Shown here one piece after another: positions 33,852-44,328 of a DNA stretch of 64,000 nucleotides. The position numbers and the translations under genes were made by a program. Each line of letters starts with the position of its first letter. Positions within the stretch are counted from its first letter, which is position 1. The stretch is from Eudorina sp. 2006-703-Eu-15 (taxonomy: Eukaryota > Chlorophyta > Chlorophyceae > Chlamydomonadales > Volvocaceae). Where the stretch lies: positions 797,054-861,053 of the forward strand of contig BDSI01000050.1 of the NCBI GenBank assembly GCA_003117195.1, in the 5' to 3' direction. The notes below the pieces were generated by a model that saw nothing but the letters and a program-made list of their open reading frames with translations, ran no database searches and had not been told where the DNA came from.

Positions 33852-35816
33852 TACTTCCAGCAACTGCGATATCAGCTTGTGGAAGAGCTACCATCGGGCA
33901 CTCAGCTCCTTGTGTCCGCAAATGGAAAAGCAAAGGGTGGGCGGTTGCCAATGCCACCGTTGCCTTACCCTGTCCAGCTGTGGTACGACCCACCAGCTGT
34001 AGTCGCTGAGCTCTCAGCTACGCACGACAGTGACTCAAACGCTATGCTGTTTGACTGCAAAGCGGCCGGCAAGCCCGCAGTCTTTCTAGCTGATAGCGGC
34101 GCCTGCACCCATGGCACAGCAGACGGCTTTGTGTCCAAGGAGTTCTTGTCCTCCACGGGACTCGCACCAAAACCGTCAAACACCACCACTGTCCGCTTAG
34201 CAGATGGCACACCCAGTGTCCTGCTTGGTGAAGTGAACCTGCCAATCACCATAGGCAGATTCCGTGACACTGTCCGTGTCCTCATCATGAAGGAAGGCAT
34301 CGGATCATCCGATATCATCCTTGGCAGTGATTGGTTGAAACGTCGCAAGGCTCGCCTGTGTTACGACACACATGAGCTCATCCTGAAAAAGGGTGGCAAT
34401 ACTGTTGTGTTGCGGCCTCGTCACCAGGGGAATCTTTCGGAGCCTGCCCGACTGATGAATTTGGTCGTGGCTACCCTCGTGACAGCGACGTCCGTGGACT
34501 TGATGACGGCTAAACAAGCCGCAAAGTCCATCCAGCGTGGTGCAGACGCATTTTTGATGTTGGTACGGCCGGAGACGCCAGGCTATGGGGGCCCAGTGTC
34601 ACCCGCTATCCAGCATCCGGTGCGCAAGGAGTCAGCCGCCTCTGACAAGAGGCCGCCTACTCCCTTGGTGCAGCCAAAACAAAAGCTTCGTGCTTCAGCT
34701 GTTGGTCGATCACCCGCCCTAGGTGCAATGCACGACAATCCGACTGTCGCTGCTGCTTCTACCCCGGCAGGTAATCCCGACAACTTGATCCCGCAGGATC
34801 AACTTCAGACCCTCCTTGACGAATACAAGGATGTCTTTGCTGAAGTCACTGGCATAAGGCAGCAGGATGAGGGCATAGAGCACACTATCCCACTCATCCC
34901 GGGCGCCCAGCCTCCGGCTCGGCGTGCCTATCGGCTGTCTCCTGAAGAGAAGGCTGAGTGCAAGCGTCAGATTGCTGACCTTTTGCAGAAGGGCTTCATT
35001 GAGCCCTCCACCTCACCCTTCGGTGCGCCAGTTATCTTTGTACGGAAAAAGGATCCGGATTCACCTACTGGATTCAAACTCCGTATGGTTCTCGACTACC
35101 GGGAACTCAATAAGATAACAGTGAAGCGTCGTTACCCGATGCCGAACATCCAAGAGCTGTTCGATCAGCTTGCCGGTGCACAAATCTTGAGCACGATTGA
35201 TCTTCAATCGGGTTATCACCAGCTCAGGATTAGTAAGGAGGACATACCCAAAACTGCCTTTATCACACCTGAAGGACAGTTCGCCTTCAAGGTGCTGTGT
35301 TTTGGTCTCACCAACGCACCTGCCACTTTCCAAGCGAAGATGAATCAACTCTTCCGTAGCCACCTTGGAAAGTTCGTCCTGGTATACCTGGATGACTTGC
35401 TCGTGTTCTCACGAACGCCGGAGGAACACCTTACCCACTTGAAAACGGTGTTAAACATCCTTCGTGAGCAAGGGCTTAAGGCTAAGCTCTCCAAGTGCGC
35501 CTTCAACCAACCAGAGTTGAAGTTTTTGGGCCATGTAGTTGGCAGGCATGGGCTGAAGGTTGACGAGGATAAGATAAAGGTCATTCGTGACTGGTCTCCT
35601 CCAACAAACCTCAAGCAGCTGCGAAGCTTCTTGGGCCTTGCCAACTTCTTCAGACGTTTTGTCCAAGGGTACTCTTCCCTTGTGGCCCCCTTGACGGTTC
35701 TCACGAGCGAGAAGCATGCTTGGAAGTGGTGTGACGATTGCCAAGCAGCTTTCGAGGGCGTCAAACATGCACTTACGCATGCCCCCGTGTTGGCTCTGCC
35801 GTGTTTCTCCGGCTGA
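33852..35816 (+). CDS. pol: Pol: aspartic protease and reverse transcriptase (ends early in RNase H)
   Basis: Frame in phase with the preceding region but separated from it by TGA 33849. The sequence directly after that stop (YFQQLRYQLVEELPSGTQLL) reads as a continuation, so the TGA may be a mutated Trp codon. The protease is recognised by DSGA (D codon at 34092) and ILGSDWL downstream (~34318). The reverse transcriptase occupies ~34900-35480: YRLSPEEKAE, GFIEPSTSPFGAPV, LRMVLDYRELNKITVKRRYP, LSTIDLQSGYHQL, FGLTNAPATFQ and the catalytic YLDD (aspartates at 35391-35396). The connection and early RNase H follow (FLGLANFFRRF) until ALPCFSG and a TGA. That stop is created by a deletion junction. 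The protein would mature the polyprotein and copy the RNA. The RT core looks intact. Confidence 0.93.
   Translation, partial: YFQQLRYQLVEELPSGTQLLVSANGKAKGGRLPMPPLPYPVQLWYDPPAVVAELSATHDSDSNAMLFDCKAAGKPAVFLADSGACTHGTADGFVSKEFLSSTGLAPKPSNTTTVRLADGTPSVLLGEVNLPITIGRFRDTVRVLIMKEGIGSSDIILGSDWLKRRKARLCYDTHELILKKGGNTVVLRPRHQGNLSEPARLMNLVVATLVTATSVDLMTAKQAAKSIQRGADAFLMLVRPETPGYGGPVSPAIQHPVRKESAASDKRPPTPLVQPKQKLRASAVGRSPALGAMHDNPTVAAASTPAGNPDNLIPQDQLQTLLDEYKDVFAEVTGIRQQDEGIEHTIPLIPGAQPPARRAYRLSPEEKAECKRQIADLLQKGFIEPSTSPFGAPVIFVRKKDPDSPTGFKLRMVLDYRELNKITVKRRYPMPNIQELFDQLAGAQILSTIDLQSGYHQLRISKEDIPKTAFITPEGQFAFKVLCFGLTNAPATFQAKMNQLFRSHLGKFVLVYLDDLLVFSRTPEEHLTHLKTVLNILREQGLKAKLSKCAFNQPELKFLGHVVGRHGLKVDEDKIKVIRDWSPPTNLKQLRSFLGLANFFRRFVQGYSSLVAPLTVLTSEKHAWKWCDDCQAAFEGVKHALTHAPVLALPCFSG
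35800..35810 (+). other. Deletion junction in RNase H
   Basis: Upstream frame 0 reads ...VLALPCFSG and stops. Downstream frame 1 resumes with SPAERNYTTTDQEALGVI. In Ty3/gypsy RNase H these two places are normally ~40 residues apart, and the part between carries the first catalytic Asp (the DAS motif) and the GAVL strand. That part is missing and the frame is shifted. Confidence 0.85.
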
Positions 35817-37650
35817 GCGCAATTACACCACCACCGACCAGGAAGCGTTGGGTGTCATTCACACGTTACAGCAATGGCGCTGCTATCTCGAGGGCGCGCC
35901 AGATGTAACAGTTGTGACTGACCACCAGCCCCTCACTTACCTGGACTCTCTGAAAGCTAACGGTTTGCTCTCTCGCCGTCAAGCTCGGTGGATCTCGTTC
36001 CTACAGGACCAATCAGTAAAATGGTCCTACAGGCCAGGCAGAATCAACGTGGCTGACCCTCTTAGCCGAATTTACGAACAGGCAGAGGGCGATCCTCAAA
36101 AGGTTTCGCCCCGAGCTGATCGTCAGCCATGGGCGGCAGCACTTACACGATCTACGATCACCACCGATATTCGGAAGCGTATCGTTGCTGGCTATCGTTA
36201 TGATCCCTGGTTCAGGGAGAAGATCAATACAACGCACTTGCAGCGTGTCAACGACCTGTACTACAGGGGGAACCAGGTGGTGGTTCCCAACGTTGACAAT
36301 TTACGCACACTGCTTATAGCTGAGCACCACGACGGTGGAGCCAGCGGGCATCGTGGGACTCGTCGTACCATTGAGGCTATTAAGCAGGTCTACTGGTGGC
36401 CGCGTCTGGACGCAGACGTATCCCAGTACGTTACCTGTTGCCCGCAGTGCCAGCGTAATAAAGCCTCGACCACAAAGCCGAGTGGGTTGCTGCAACCGTT
36501 GCCAATACCCAAACGGGTATGGGGCAGTGTCACACTGGATTTAATCGTCCAACTGCCTCCCACTACCTCAGGATATGACGCTATTGTTGTGTTTGTGGAC
36601 CGGCTGAGCAAAATGACTCACTTTGCTCCCACACACTCGACAGTAGACGCCGAGGGAGTGGCCAATTTATATGTGCAGAACGTTTTCCGCTACCACGGGT
36701 TGGCTGACGACTTGGTCTCTGATCGTGGCCCGCAATTCGCTGGCCGCTTTTGGAAACAAGTGCATCGTCGCCTGCGGACTAAGGTCAAACTTAGTTCAGC
36801 CTATCACCCGCAGACGGATGGACAGAGTGAGCGTATGAATCGCTTGCTTGAAGAGACCTTGCGGCACTACATTGCCCCTGATCAATCCGATTGGGATGAG
36901 CATTTGCCGTTGATTGAGTTTGCCATAAACAACTCTTTCAACAAGTCAATCAACACGACACCGTTCGCGTTGTGGACTCCGCATGTACCGCGTGAACCGC
37001 ACAACATCTCTGTGCTAGACGCGAAGGTCCCATCCGCCGATACCTTTGCATCCGAGATGGCAGACCGGCTTCGAAGAGCTCGTGCCCGGCTACAAGAGGC
37101 CCAGGCCCGGCAGAAGAAAGCCGCTGACGCTCGCAGGCAAGATGCCTCATTTGCAGAGGATGAGTTGGTTCTGCTAAGTACGAAGAACATCTCGCTCAAG
37201 ACTCCTGGAGCGAAGAAGCTTCAGCCCAAGTACATTGGGCCTTTTTCCGTGCGGGAGAAGATTGGCGAAGTGGCTTATCGCCTTGAGCTTCCACCAGCAT
37301 ACCGGATACACCCTGTGTTTCACGTGTCCCTGCTGAAACCATACAAGTCCAACGGCGTTTACCAGCCCCCACCACCTCAATTCATTGACGATGGTGGAAA
37401 CGCGTATTGGACAGTGCAAGCAATTATCGACCACCGAGATCGGAAAGTCTTCAACCATACGGTGCGCGACTTCCTGGTCAAATGGGAAGGCTTTGGTCCC
37501 GAGCATAACAGCTGGGAACCGGAGAAAAACCTCCGCGAGGACTCCCTCGTCGAGGCCCTGGTCGAGCGGTACTTGGACGGCCTCGTAACACGGCCACCAC
37601 CACCTGTGCCACAGCGCCGCAAGCGCTCAACACAGCGTCGTACCGTCTAA
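35806..37650 (+). CDS. pol: Pol: RNase H remnant, integrase and chromodomain
   Basis: Frame 1, ending at TAA 37648-37650. An ATG at 35716 lies in the same frame, but the residues before 35806 are out-of-phase RT sequence, so the homologous part begins at SPAERNY. The RNase H remainder includes VVTDHQPLTYL. The integrase zinc finger is HH...H...C...C at ~36325-36460 (CCPQCQRNK). The DDE core has D at 36538 (VTLDLIVQL), D at 36721 (VSDRGPQF) and E at 36829 (DGQSERMN), with 35 residues between the last two. The GPF/Y module is LQPKYIGPFSVREKIG (~37218). The chromodomain is at ~37404-37580 (YWTVQAIIDH ... FLVKWEGFGPEHNSWEP), followed by a basic tail. The chromodomain should direct integration to modified histones, which fits its presence in a satellite. 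All integrase catalytic residues are present, but the fused reading frame is lost. Confidence 0.93.
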   Translation, partial: SPAERNYTTTDQEALGVIHTLQQWRCYLEGAPDVTVVTDHQPLTYLDSLKANGLLSRRQARWISFLQDQSVKWSYRPGRINVADPLSRIYEQAEGDPQKVSPRADRQPWAAALTRSTITTDIRKRIVAGYRYDPWFREKINTTHLQRVNDLYYRGNQVVVPNVDNLRTLLIAEHHDGGASGHRGTRRTIEAIKQVYWWPRLDADVSQYVTCCPQCQRNKASTTKPSGLLQPLPIPKRVWGSVTLDLIVQLPPTTSGYDAIVVFVDRLSKMTHFAPTHSTVDAEGVANLYVQNVFRYHGLADDLVSDRGPQFAGRFWKQVHRRLRTKVKLSSAYHPQTDGQSERMNRLLEETLRHYIAPDQSDWDEHLPLIEFAINNSFNKSINTTPFALWTPHVPREPHNISVLDAKVPSADTFASEMADRLRRARARLQEAQARQKKAADARRQDASFAEDELVLLSTKNISLKTPGAKKLQPKYIGPFSVREKIGEVAYRLELPPAYRIHPVFHVSLLKPYKSNGVYQPPPPQFIDDGGNAYWTVQAIIDHRDRKVFNHTVRDFLVKWEGFGPEHNSWEPEKNLREDSLVEALVERYLDGLVTRPPPPVPQRRKRSTQRRTV

Positions 37651-38043
37651 CCCGTGCAGACTGTATTGGGGTCCACCCTTCATAGCTGTCAACGGAAGGT
37701 CAACCTACTGTCCCTAGGCGTGCTCCGCGCCGACACAGTATCGCTGACATGCACTCCACGGCACTACAAGTAGTCGTGTCACCCCGGATTGGCGCACATT
37801 CTCGTGCTGCCTTGACTCTGATGTTCTTACTCGGCTGTCAACACTCCTCACATGCCTGGTGAAATTGGCAACGTGACGGTGGGTGAGGCTGACGGTGATG
37901 CTTTGGGTGATTCCAAGCTGACCCGCCACTCATCCTTCGTTCTGAGCAAACCTGGCTTGCTGCTCGGACTTGCACGTTTGCCTCGGTTACACGGGTAAAG
38001 GCATGCAAGAGTGGTGACAGAGCTCCCGAGGACGGTTCGCTTC
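37651..38043 (+). other. 3' non-coding region of the Ty3/gypsy element
   Basis: About 390 bp between the pol stop and the purine tract. No supported reading frame. Its last part (CCGAGGACGG before the G run) resembles the corresponding end of the TRIM. Confidence 0.6.
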
Positions 38044-38056
38044 AGAGGGGGGGGAG
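38044..38056 (+). other. Polypurine tract
   Basis: AGAGGGGGGGGAG directly before the TGTAAG of the 3' LTR, the standard position for plus-strand priming. Eight consecutive G. Confidence 0.85.
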
Positions 38057-38421
38057 TGTAAGCTTTGCACACCCACAGATAGATAGGAATTACATAAGTA
38101 ATTCCGACGAAGTAAATAATATTGCTTCGAACGTAACACAGTCTAGCGGAGCTGCGTAACGACCCAATCTAACTGTGGATTCTGGACGACATATCGTATT
38201 GCCGTTCAGGCCGCCTGCGGCGGCGCTGCTCAAAGGATTCTCTTTGGTTCTTCGTCGGTGTCTTTGGACACCCCCATTCTGGACATGTCATATAGGACAT
38301 CTATTAGTATCTTCGATTGGACTGATGTTCCGCAGCGTAGGAAGCCAAGTCTACTAGCGCCGACTAAGAAACCTGTAGATCCTAAGGTAATGAAGACTTC
38401 CTCTTGCGGTTAAGTCTTACA
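38057..38421 (+). mobile_element. 3' LTR (365 bp)
   Basis: TGTAAG...TTACA, paired with the 5' LTR. It has an extra 10-bp stretch (between GCAGCGT and GTCTACTAG) and about four substitutions relative to it, one of which alters the TATA-like site. Confidence 0.97.
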
Positions 38422-39737
38422 CAGTAAGTTAGTGAGTTAGTCCTAAAGTCAGCCAGTCAGTCAGAAAGTTAGTGATACAGTCAGAAAGTCAGTGAGTCAG
38501 TCAGAAAGTCAGTGAGTCAGTTAGACAGTCAGCAAGTCAGTCAGAAAGTGAGCCAGTCAGTCAAAGAGACTTGAAGTCAGTCCAAACATCAGTGAGTCAG
38601 TCCAAAAGTCAGTGAGTTAGTCAAAAAGTCAGTGTGTTGGTCAGAAAGTCATAGATACAGTCAGAAATTCAGTGAGTCAGTCGGAACATCAGTAAGTCAG
38701 TCAGGAAGTCAGCATGTCAGTCCGATAATCAGCAAGTCAGTCAGAAAGTCAGTGAGTTATACAGAAGTCAGTGAGTCAGAGTGAGTCAGTCAGAAAGTCA
38801 GTGAGTCAGTCAGAAATTCAGCAAGTCAGTCAGATAGTCTGCCAGTTAGTCAAAGAGACATCCAGTCAGTCCAAAAGTAAGTGAGTCAGTCTGAAAGTCA
38901 GTAAGTCAGTCAGAAAGTCAATAAGTCAGTCAGAAAAGCAACCTGCCAGTCCAAAAGTCAGTGAGTCTGTCATAAATACAGCGAGTTATTTCGAGAGACA
39001 GCGAGTCAGTCAAAGAGACATCAAGTTAGTCCAAAAGTCAGGGAGTCAGTAAGAAAGTCAGCCAGTCAGTCAGATAGACAGCCAGTCAGTCAGAAATCAG
39101 TGAGTCAGTCAGAAAGTCAGCCACCAGTCAGAAAGTCAGCGAGTCAGTCAGAAAGTCAGGCAGTCAGTCAGAAAGTCAGCCAGTCAGGCAAAATGTCAGC
39201 AAGTCAATCAGAAGGTCAATGAGTTAGTCAGAACGTCAGTGAGTCAGTAAGTTAGTGAGTTAGTCCTAAAGTCAGCCAGTCAGTCAGAAAGTTAGTGATA
39301 CAGTCAGAAAGTCAGTGAGTCAGTCAGAAAGTCAGTGATTCAGTCAGACAGTCAGCGAGTCAGTGAGAAAGTGAGCCAGTCAGTCAAAGAGACTTGAAGT
39401 CAGTCCAAACGTCAGTGAGTCAGTCCAAACGTCAGTGAGTTAGTCAAAAAGTCAGCATGTTTGTCAGAAAGTCATAGATACAGTCAGAAATTCAGTGAGT
39501 CAGTCAGAACATCAGTAAGTCAGTCAGGAAGTCAGCATGTCAGTCCGATAATCAGCAAGTCAGTCAGAAAGTCAGTGAGTTATACAGAAGTCAGTGAGTC
39601 AGAGTGAGTCAGTCAGAAATTCAGCAAGTCAGTCAGATAGTCTGTCAGTTAGTCAAAGAGACATCCAGTCAGTCCAAAAGTAAGTGAGTCAGTCTGAAAG
39701 CCAGTGAGTCAGTCAGAAAGTCAATAAGTCAGTCAGA
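38422..39737. repeat. Satellite segment A7, right part (starts with CAGTA duplication)
   Basis: Begins with the right CAGTA copy (38422-38426) and continues the unit cut by the LTR element. It contains an unoccupied S target near 38930. Confidence 0.93.
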
Positions 39738-40730
39738 CAAGTAGGGGTCGGCTTCCTCGAAGCCGGAAAAAGGGCGGGGCCCCCTATAATCCGTACAGGC
39801 CGCTTGCTTCAGAAAGAAAACTCTATTACCGCGCAACAGTTTGAGAGAGTGAAAGGTTGCCATTGGGGGTGTCGTTGATGTTGAAGGGGGATCGGCGTGC
39901 ATAGATTCACCAAGCCCAAACACGTCGGCAGCCCCGAAACCATCCTGCAGTACGCGCCGCCGGTGACGGCGGTCATCGTATCGGCACTATGGTAACGATA
40001 GTGCACTACCACATCCGTCTGTGAAGCAGATGATCACAAAGCAAGCTTGAAGCATCCTTGTTTTGCCGTGAAACTGTAGTTGTTTGGTCCGTCGGCAGGC
40101 ATGCAACCCTTCAGTTGCACGCCCTCAGCAGACGTGAACCTCTAAAGTTTGCTATCAATAGTTACATAGCAAATGTAAGGCAAAAACAGGGTGCGAAAAA
40201 GCCGCGGTGAGACCCGGACTTTGGGCCATCGGAACTGGAGAACTCGTTGGCACTCGGTACGCTATCCCTTTGCATCTTGAAACTTTGATTCAATACATAT
40301 TGTTGAATTGTATTCATCTGGCAAGACAGAAAGGCAAATCTTGATGTTGGTGGTATCTTGATGTTTAAACATCAGAACACTATCGAAGTTCAATTTAGCA
40401 CGCGCCGCCCATTCCTAATTCAAGTATTCATCACGCGGCACCCGTTGCAACAAATATGAGCGCGAGAGGCGTTGGTTGGATGTTGACTCGGGTCCATGGG
40501 GACCGCGGAGCTTTACTTTGACCGTTTGTGCGCAAAGAATTTTTTTCAGCCAAACCAAAGTTACCTTGCAATAGAGGACAATTAATATGACAAACATAGC
40601 GAATTAGTTTAGCGGATAATGAACGTTTTGCCGTTACCGGACACATGGACACACACACACACACACACGGACATGGGCAATCCTAGGGGGCGGGGCCCCC
40701 GAACGCGCTTCGCGCTGGGGCCCCGCCCAA
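39738..40730 (-). mobile_element. S7
   Basis: First copy right of the LTR element. It carries ACAGTTTGAG (ACAGTGTGAG in S1-S6), seen also in S8-S12 and S14. It also has ACACATGGACAC at the CA run, shared with S10, S12 and S14. Confidence 0.75.
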
Positions 40731-41545
40731 AAAGCAACCTGTCAGTCCAAAAGTCAGTGAGTCTGTCAGAAATACAAGCGAGTTATTTCGAGAGACAGCG
40801 AGTCAGTCAAAGAGACATCAAGTTAGTCCAAAAGTCAGGGAGTCAGTAAGAAAGTCAGCCAGTCAGTCAGATAGACAGCCAGTCAGTCAGAAATCAGTGA
40901 GTCAGTCAGAAAGTCAGCGAGCCAGTCAGAAAGTCAGTGAGCCAGTCAGAAAGTCAGTGAGTCAGTCAGAAAGTCAGGCAGTCAGTCAGAAAGTCAGCCA
41001 GTCAGGCAAAATGTCAGCAAGTCAATCAGAAGGTCAATGAGTTAGTCAGAACGTCAGTGAGTCAGTAAGTTAGTGAGTTAGTCCTAAAGTCAGCCAGTCA
41101 GTCAGAAAGTTAGTGATACAGTCAGAAAGTCAGTGAGTCAGTCAGAAAGTCAGTGATTCAGTCAGACAGTCAGCGAGTCAGTGAGAAAGTGAGCCAGTCA
41201 GTCAAAGAGACTTGAAGTCAGTCCAAACGTCAGTGAGTCAGTCCAAACGTCAGTGAGTTAGTCAAAAAGTCAGCATGTTTGTCAGAAAGTCATAGATACA
41301 GTCAGAAATTCAGTGAGTCAGTCAGAACATCAGTAAGTCAGTCAGGAAGTCAGCATGTCAGTCCGATAATCAGCAAGTCAGTCAGAAAGTCAGTGAGTTA
41401 TACAGAAGTCAGTGAGTCAGTCAGAAATTCAGCAAGTCAGTCAGATAGTCTGTCAGTTAGTCAAAGAGACATCCAGTCAGTCCAAAAGTAAGTGAGTCAG
41501 TCTGAAAGCCAGTGAGTCAGTCAGAAAGTCAATAAGTCAGTCAGA
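40731..41545. repeat. Satellite segment A8 (815 bp)
   Basis: Unit with extra CAGTGAGCCAG and CAGCGAGCCAG variants. It lacks the GAGTCAGAGT stretch before the GTCAGAAATTC motif that other spacers have. Confidence 0.92.
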
Positions 41546-42533
41546 CAAGTAGGGGTCGGCTTCCTCGAAGCCGGAAAAAGGGCGGGGCCCCTATAATCCG
41601 TACAGGCCGCTTGCTTCAGAAAGAAAACTCTATTACCGCGCAACAGTTTGAGAGAGTGAAAGGTTGCCATTGGGGGTGTCGTTGATGTTGAAGGGGATCG
41701 GCGTGCATAGATTCACCAAGCCCAAACACGTCGGCAGCCCCGAAACCATCCTGCAGTACGCGCCGCCGGTGACGGCGGTCATCGTATCGGCACTATGGTA
41801 ACGATAGTGCACTACCACATCCGTCTGTGAAGCAGATGATCACAAAGCAAGCTTGAAGCATCCTTGTTTTGCCGTGAAACTGTAGTTGTTTGGTCCGTCG
41901 GCAGGCATGCAACCCTTCAGTTGCACGCCCTCAGCAGACGTGAACCTCTAAAGTTTGCTATCAATAGTTACATAGCAAATGTAAGGCAAAAACAGGGTGC
42001 GAAAAAGCCGCGGTGAGACCCGGACTTTGGGCCATCGGAACTGGAGAACTCGTTGGCACTCGGTACGCTATCCCTTTGCATCTTGAAACTTTGATTCAAT
42101 ACATATTGTTGAATTGTATTCATCTGGCAAGACAGAAAGGCAAATCTTGATGTTGGTGGTATCTTGATGTTTAAACATCAGAACACTATCGAAGTTCAAT
42201 TTAGCACGCGCCGCCCATTCCTAATTCAAGTATTCATCACGCGGCACCCGTTGCAACAAATATGAGCGCGAGAGGCGTTGGTTGGATGTTGACTCGGGTC
42301 CATGGGGACCGCGGAGCTTTACTTTGACCGTTTGTGCGCAAAGAATTTTTTTCAGCCAAACCAAAGTTACCTTGCAATAGAGGACAATTAATATGACAAA
42401 CATAGCGAATTAGTTTAGCGGATAATGAACGTTTTGCCGTTACCGGACACACGGACACACACACACACACACGGACATGGGCAATCCTAGGGGGCGGGGC
42501 CCCCGAACGCGCTTCGCGCTGGGGCCCGCCCAA
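41546..42533 (-). mobile_element. S8
   Basis: Shortest complete copy. It has one C fewer in both the left GGGGCCCC run and the right GGGGCCCCGCCC run, and one G fewer in GAAGGGGGATC. All are homopolymer differences. Confidence 0.75.
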
Positions 42534-43336
42534 AAAGCAACCTGTCAGTCCAAAAGTCAGTGAGTCTGTCAGAAATACAGCGAGTTATTTCGAGAGACAG
42601 CGAGTCAGTCAAAGAGACATCAAGTTAGTCCAAAAGTCAGGGAGTCAGTAAGAAAGTCAGCCAGTCAGTCAGATAGACAGCCAGTCAGTCAGAAATCAGT
42701 GAGTCAGTCAGAAAGTCAGCCACCAGCCAGAAAGTCAGGGAGTCAGTCAGAAAGTCAGGCAGTCAGTCAGAAAGTCAGCCAGTCAGGAAAAATGTCAGCA
42801 AGTCAATCAGAAGGTCAATGAGTTAGTCAGAACGTCAGTGAGTCAGTAAGTTAGTGAGTTAGTCCTAAAGTCAGCCAGTCAGTCAGAAAGTTAGTGATAC
42901 AGTCAGAAAGTCAGTGAGTCAGTCAGAAAGTCAGTGATTCAGTCAGACAGTCAGCGAGTCAGTGAGAAAGTGAGCCAGTCAGTCAAAGAGACTTGAAGTC
43001 AGTCCAAACGTCAGTGAGTCAGTCCAAACGTCAGTGAGTTAGTCAAAAAGTCAGCATGTTTGTCAGAAAGTCATAGATACAGTCAGAAATTCAGTGAGTC
43101 AGTCAGAACATCAGTAAGTCAGTCAGGAAGTCAGCATGTCAGTCCGATAATCAGCAAGTCAGTCAGAAAGTCAGTGAGTTATACAGAAGTCAGTGAGTCA
43201 GAGTGAGTCAGTCAGAAATTCAGCAAGTCAGTCAGATAGTCTGTCAGTTAGTCAAAGAGACATCCAGTCAGTCCAAAAGTAAGTGAGTCAGTCTGAAAGC
43301 CAGTGAGTCAGTCAGAAAGTCAATAAGTCAGTCAGA
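42534..43336. repeat. Satellite segment A9 (803 bp)
   Basis: Standard spacer. From here to A14 the spacer length is constant at 803-804 bp, a sign of recent homogenisation. Confidence 0.92.
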
Positions 43337-44328
43337 CAAGTAGGGGTCGGCTTCCTCGAAGCCGGAAAAAGGGCGGGGCCCCCTATAATCCGTACAGGCC
43401 GCTTGCTTCAGAAAGAAAACTCTATTACCGCGCAACAGTTTGAGAGAGTGAAAGGTTGCCATTGGGGGTGTCGTTGATGTTGAAGGGGGATCGGCGTGCA
43501 TAGATTCACCAAGCCCAAACACGTCGGCAGCCCCGAAACCATCCTGCAGTACGCGCCGCCGGTGACGGCGGTCATCGTATCGGCACTATGGTAACGATAG
43601 TGCACTACCACATCCGTCTGTGAAGCAGATGATCACAAAGCAAGCTTGAAGCATCCTTGTTTTGCCGTGAAACTGTAGTTGTTTGGTCCGTCGGCAGGCA
43701 TGCAACCCTTCAGTTGCACGCCCTCAGCAGACGTGAACCTCTAAAGTTTGCTATCAATAGTTACATAGCAAATGTAAGGCAAAAACAGGGTGCGAAAAAG
43801 CCGCGGTGAGACCCGGACTTTGGGCCATCGGAACTGGAGAACTCGTTGGCACTCGGTACGCTATCCCTTTGCATCTTGAAACTTTGATTCAATACATATT
43901 GTTGAATTGTATTCATCTGGCAAGACAGAAAGGCAAATCTTGATGTTGGTGGTATCTTGATGTTTAAACATCAGAACACTATCGAAGTTCAATTTAGCAC
44001 GCGCCGCCCATTCCTAATTCAAGTATTCATCACGCGGCACCCGTTGCAACAAATATGAGCGCGAGAGGCGTTGGTTGGATGTTGACTCGGGTCCATGGGG
44101 ACCGCGGAGCTTTACTTTGACCGTTTGTGCGCAAAGAATTTTTTTCAGCCAAACCAAAGTTACCTTGCAATAGAGGACAATTAATATGACAAACATAGCG
44201 AATTAGTTTAGCGGATAATGAACGTTTTGCCGTTACCGGACACACGGACACACACACACACACACGGACATGGGCAATCCTAGGGGGCGGGGCCCCCCGA
44301 ACGCGCTTCGCGCTGGGGCCCCGCCCAA
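43337..44328 (-). mobile_element. S9
   Basis: Close to the consensus of the right-hand copies (TTTGAG variant, no private differences noted by eye). The CA run is short. Confidence 0.75.

Larger units (their letters stand above)
29969..38421 (+). mobile_element. Ty3/gypsy chromodomain retrotransposon, 8453 bp, inserted in satellite
   Basis: Complete-length LTR element: 5' LTR, primer site, leader, gag, Dam-like region, protease, RT, partial RNase H, integrase, chromodomain, purine tract and 3' LTR. It is flanked by CAGTA on both sides. The order PR-RT-RH-IN-chromodomain places it with the chromoviruses of Ty3/gypsy. The copy is defective for four reasons. A miniature element splits gag. There is a TAG between gag and pol. 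There is a TGA after the Dam-like region. There is a deletion in RNase H. The two LTRs differ by about four substitutions and one 10-bp indel, so insertion is fairly recent. Confidence 0.96.

Noticed and set aside
37651..38072. An envelope gene after integrase in the Ty3/gypsy element
   Set aside because: Only ~390 bp remain between pol and the purine tract, without a frame of suitable length, signal peptide or membrane segment.
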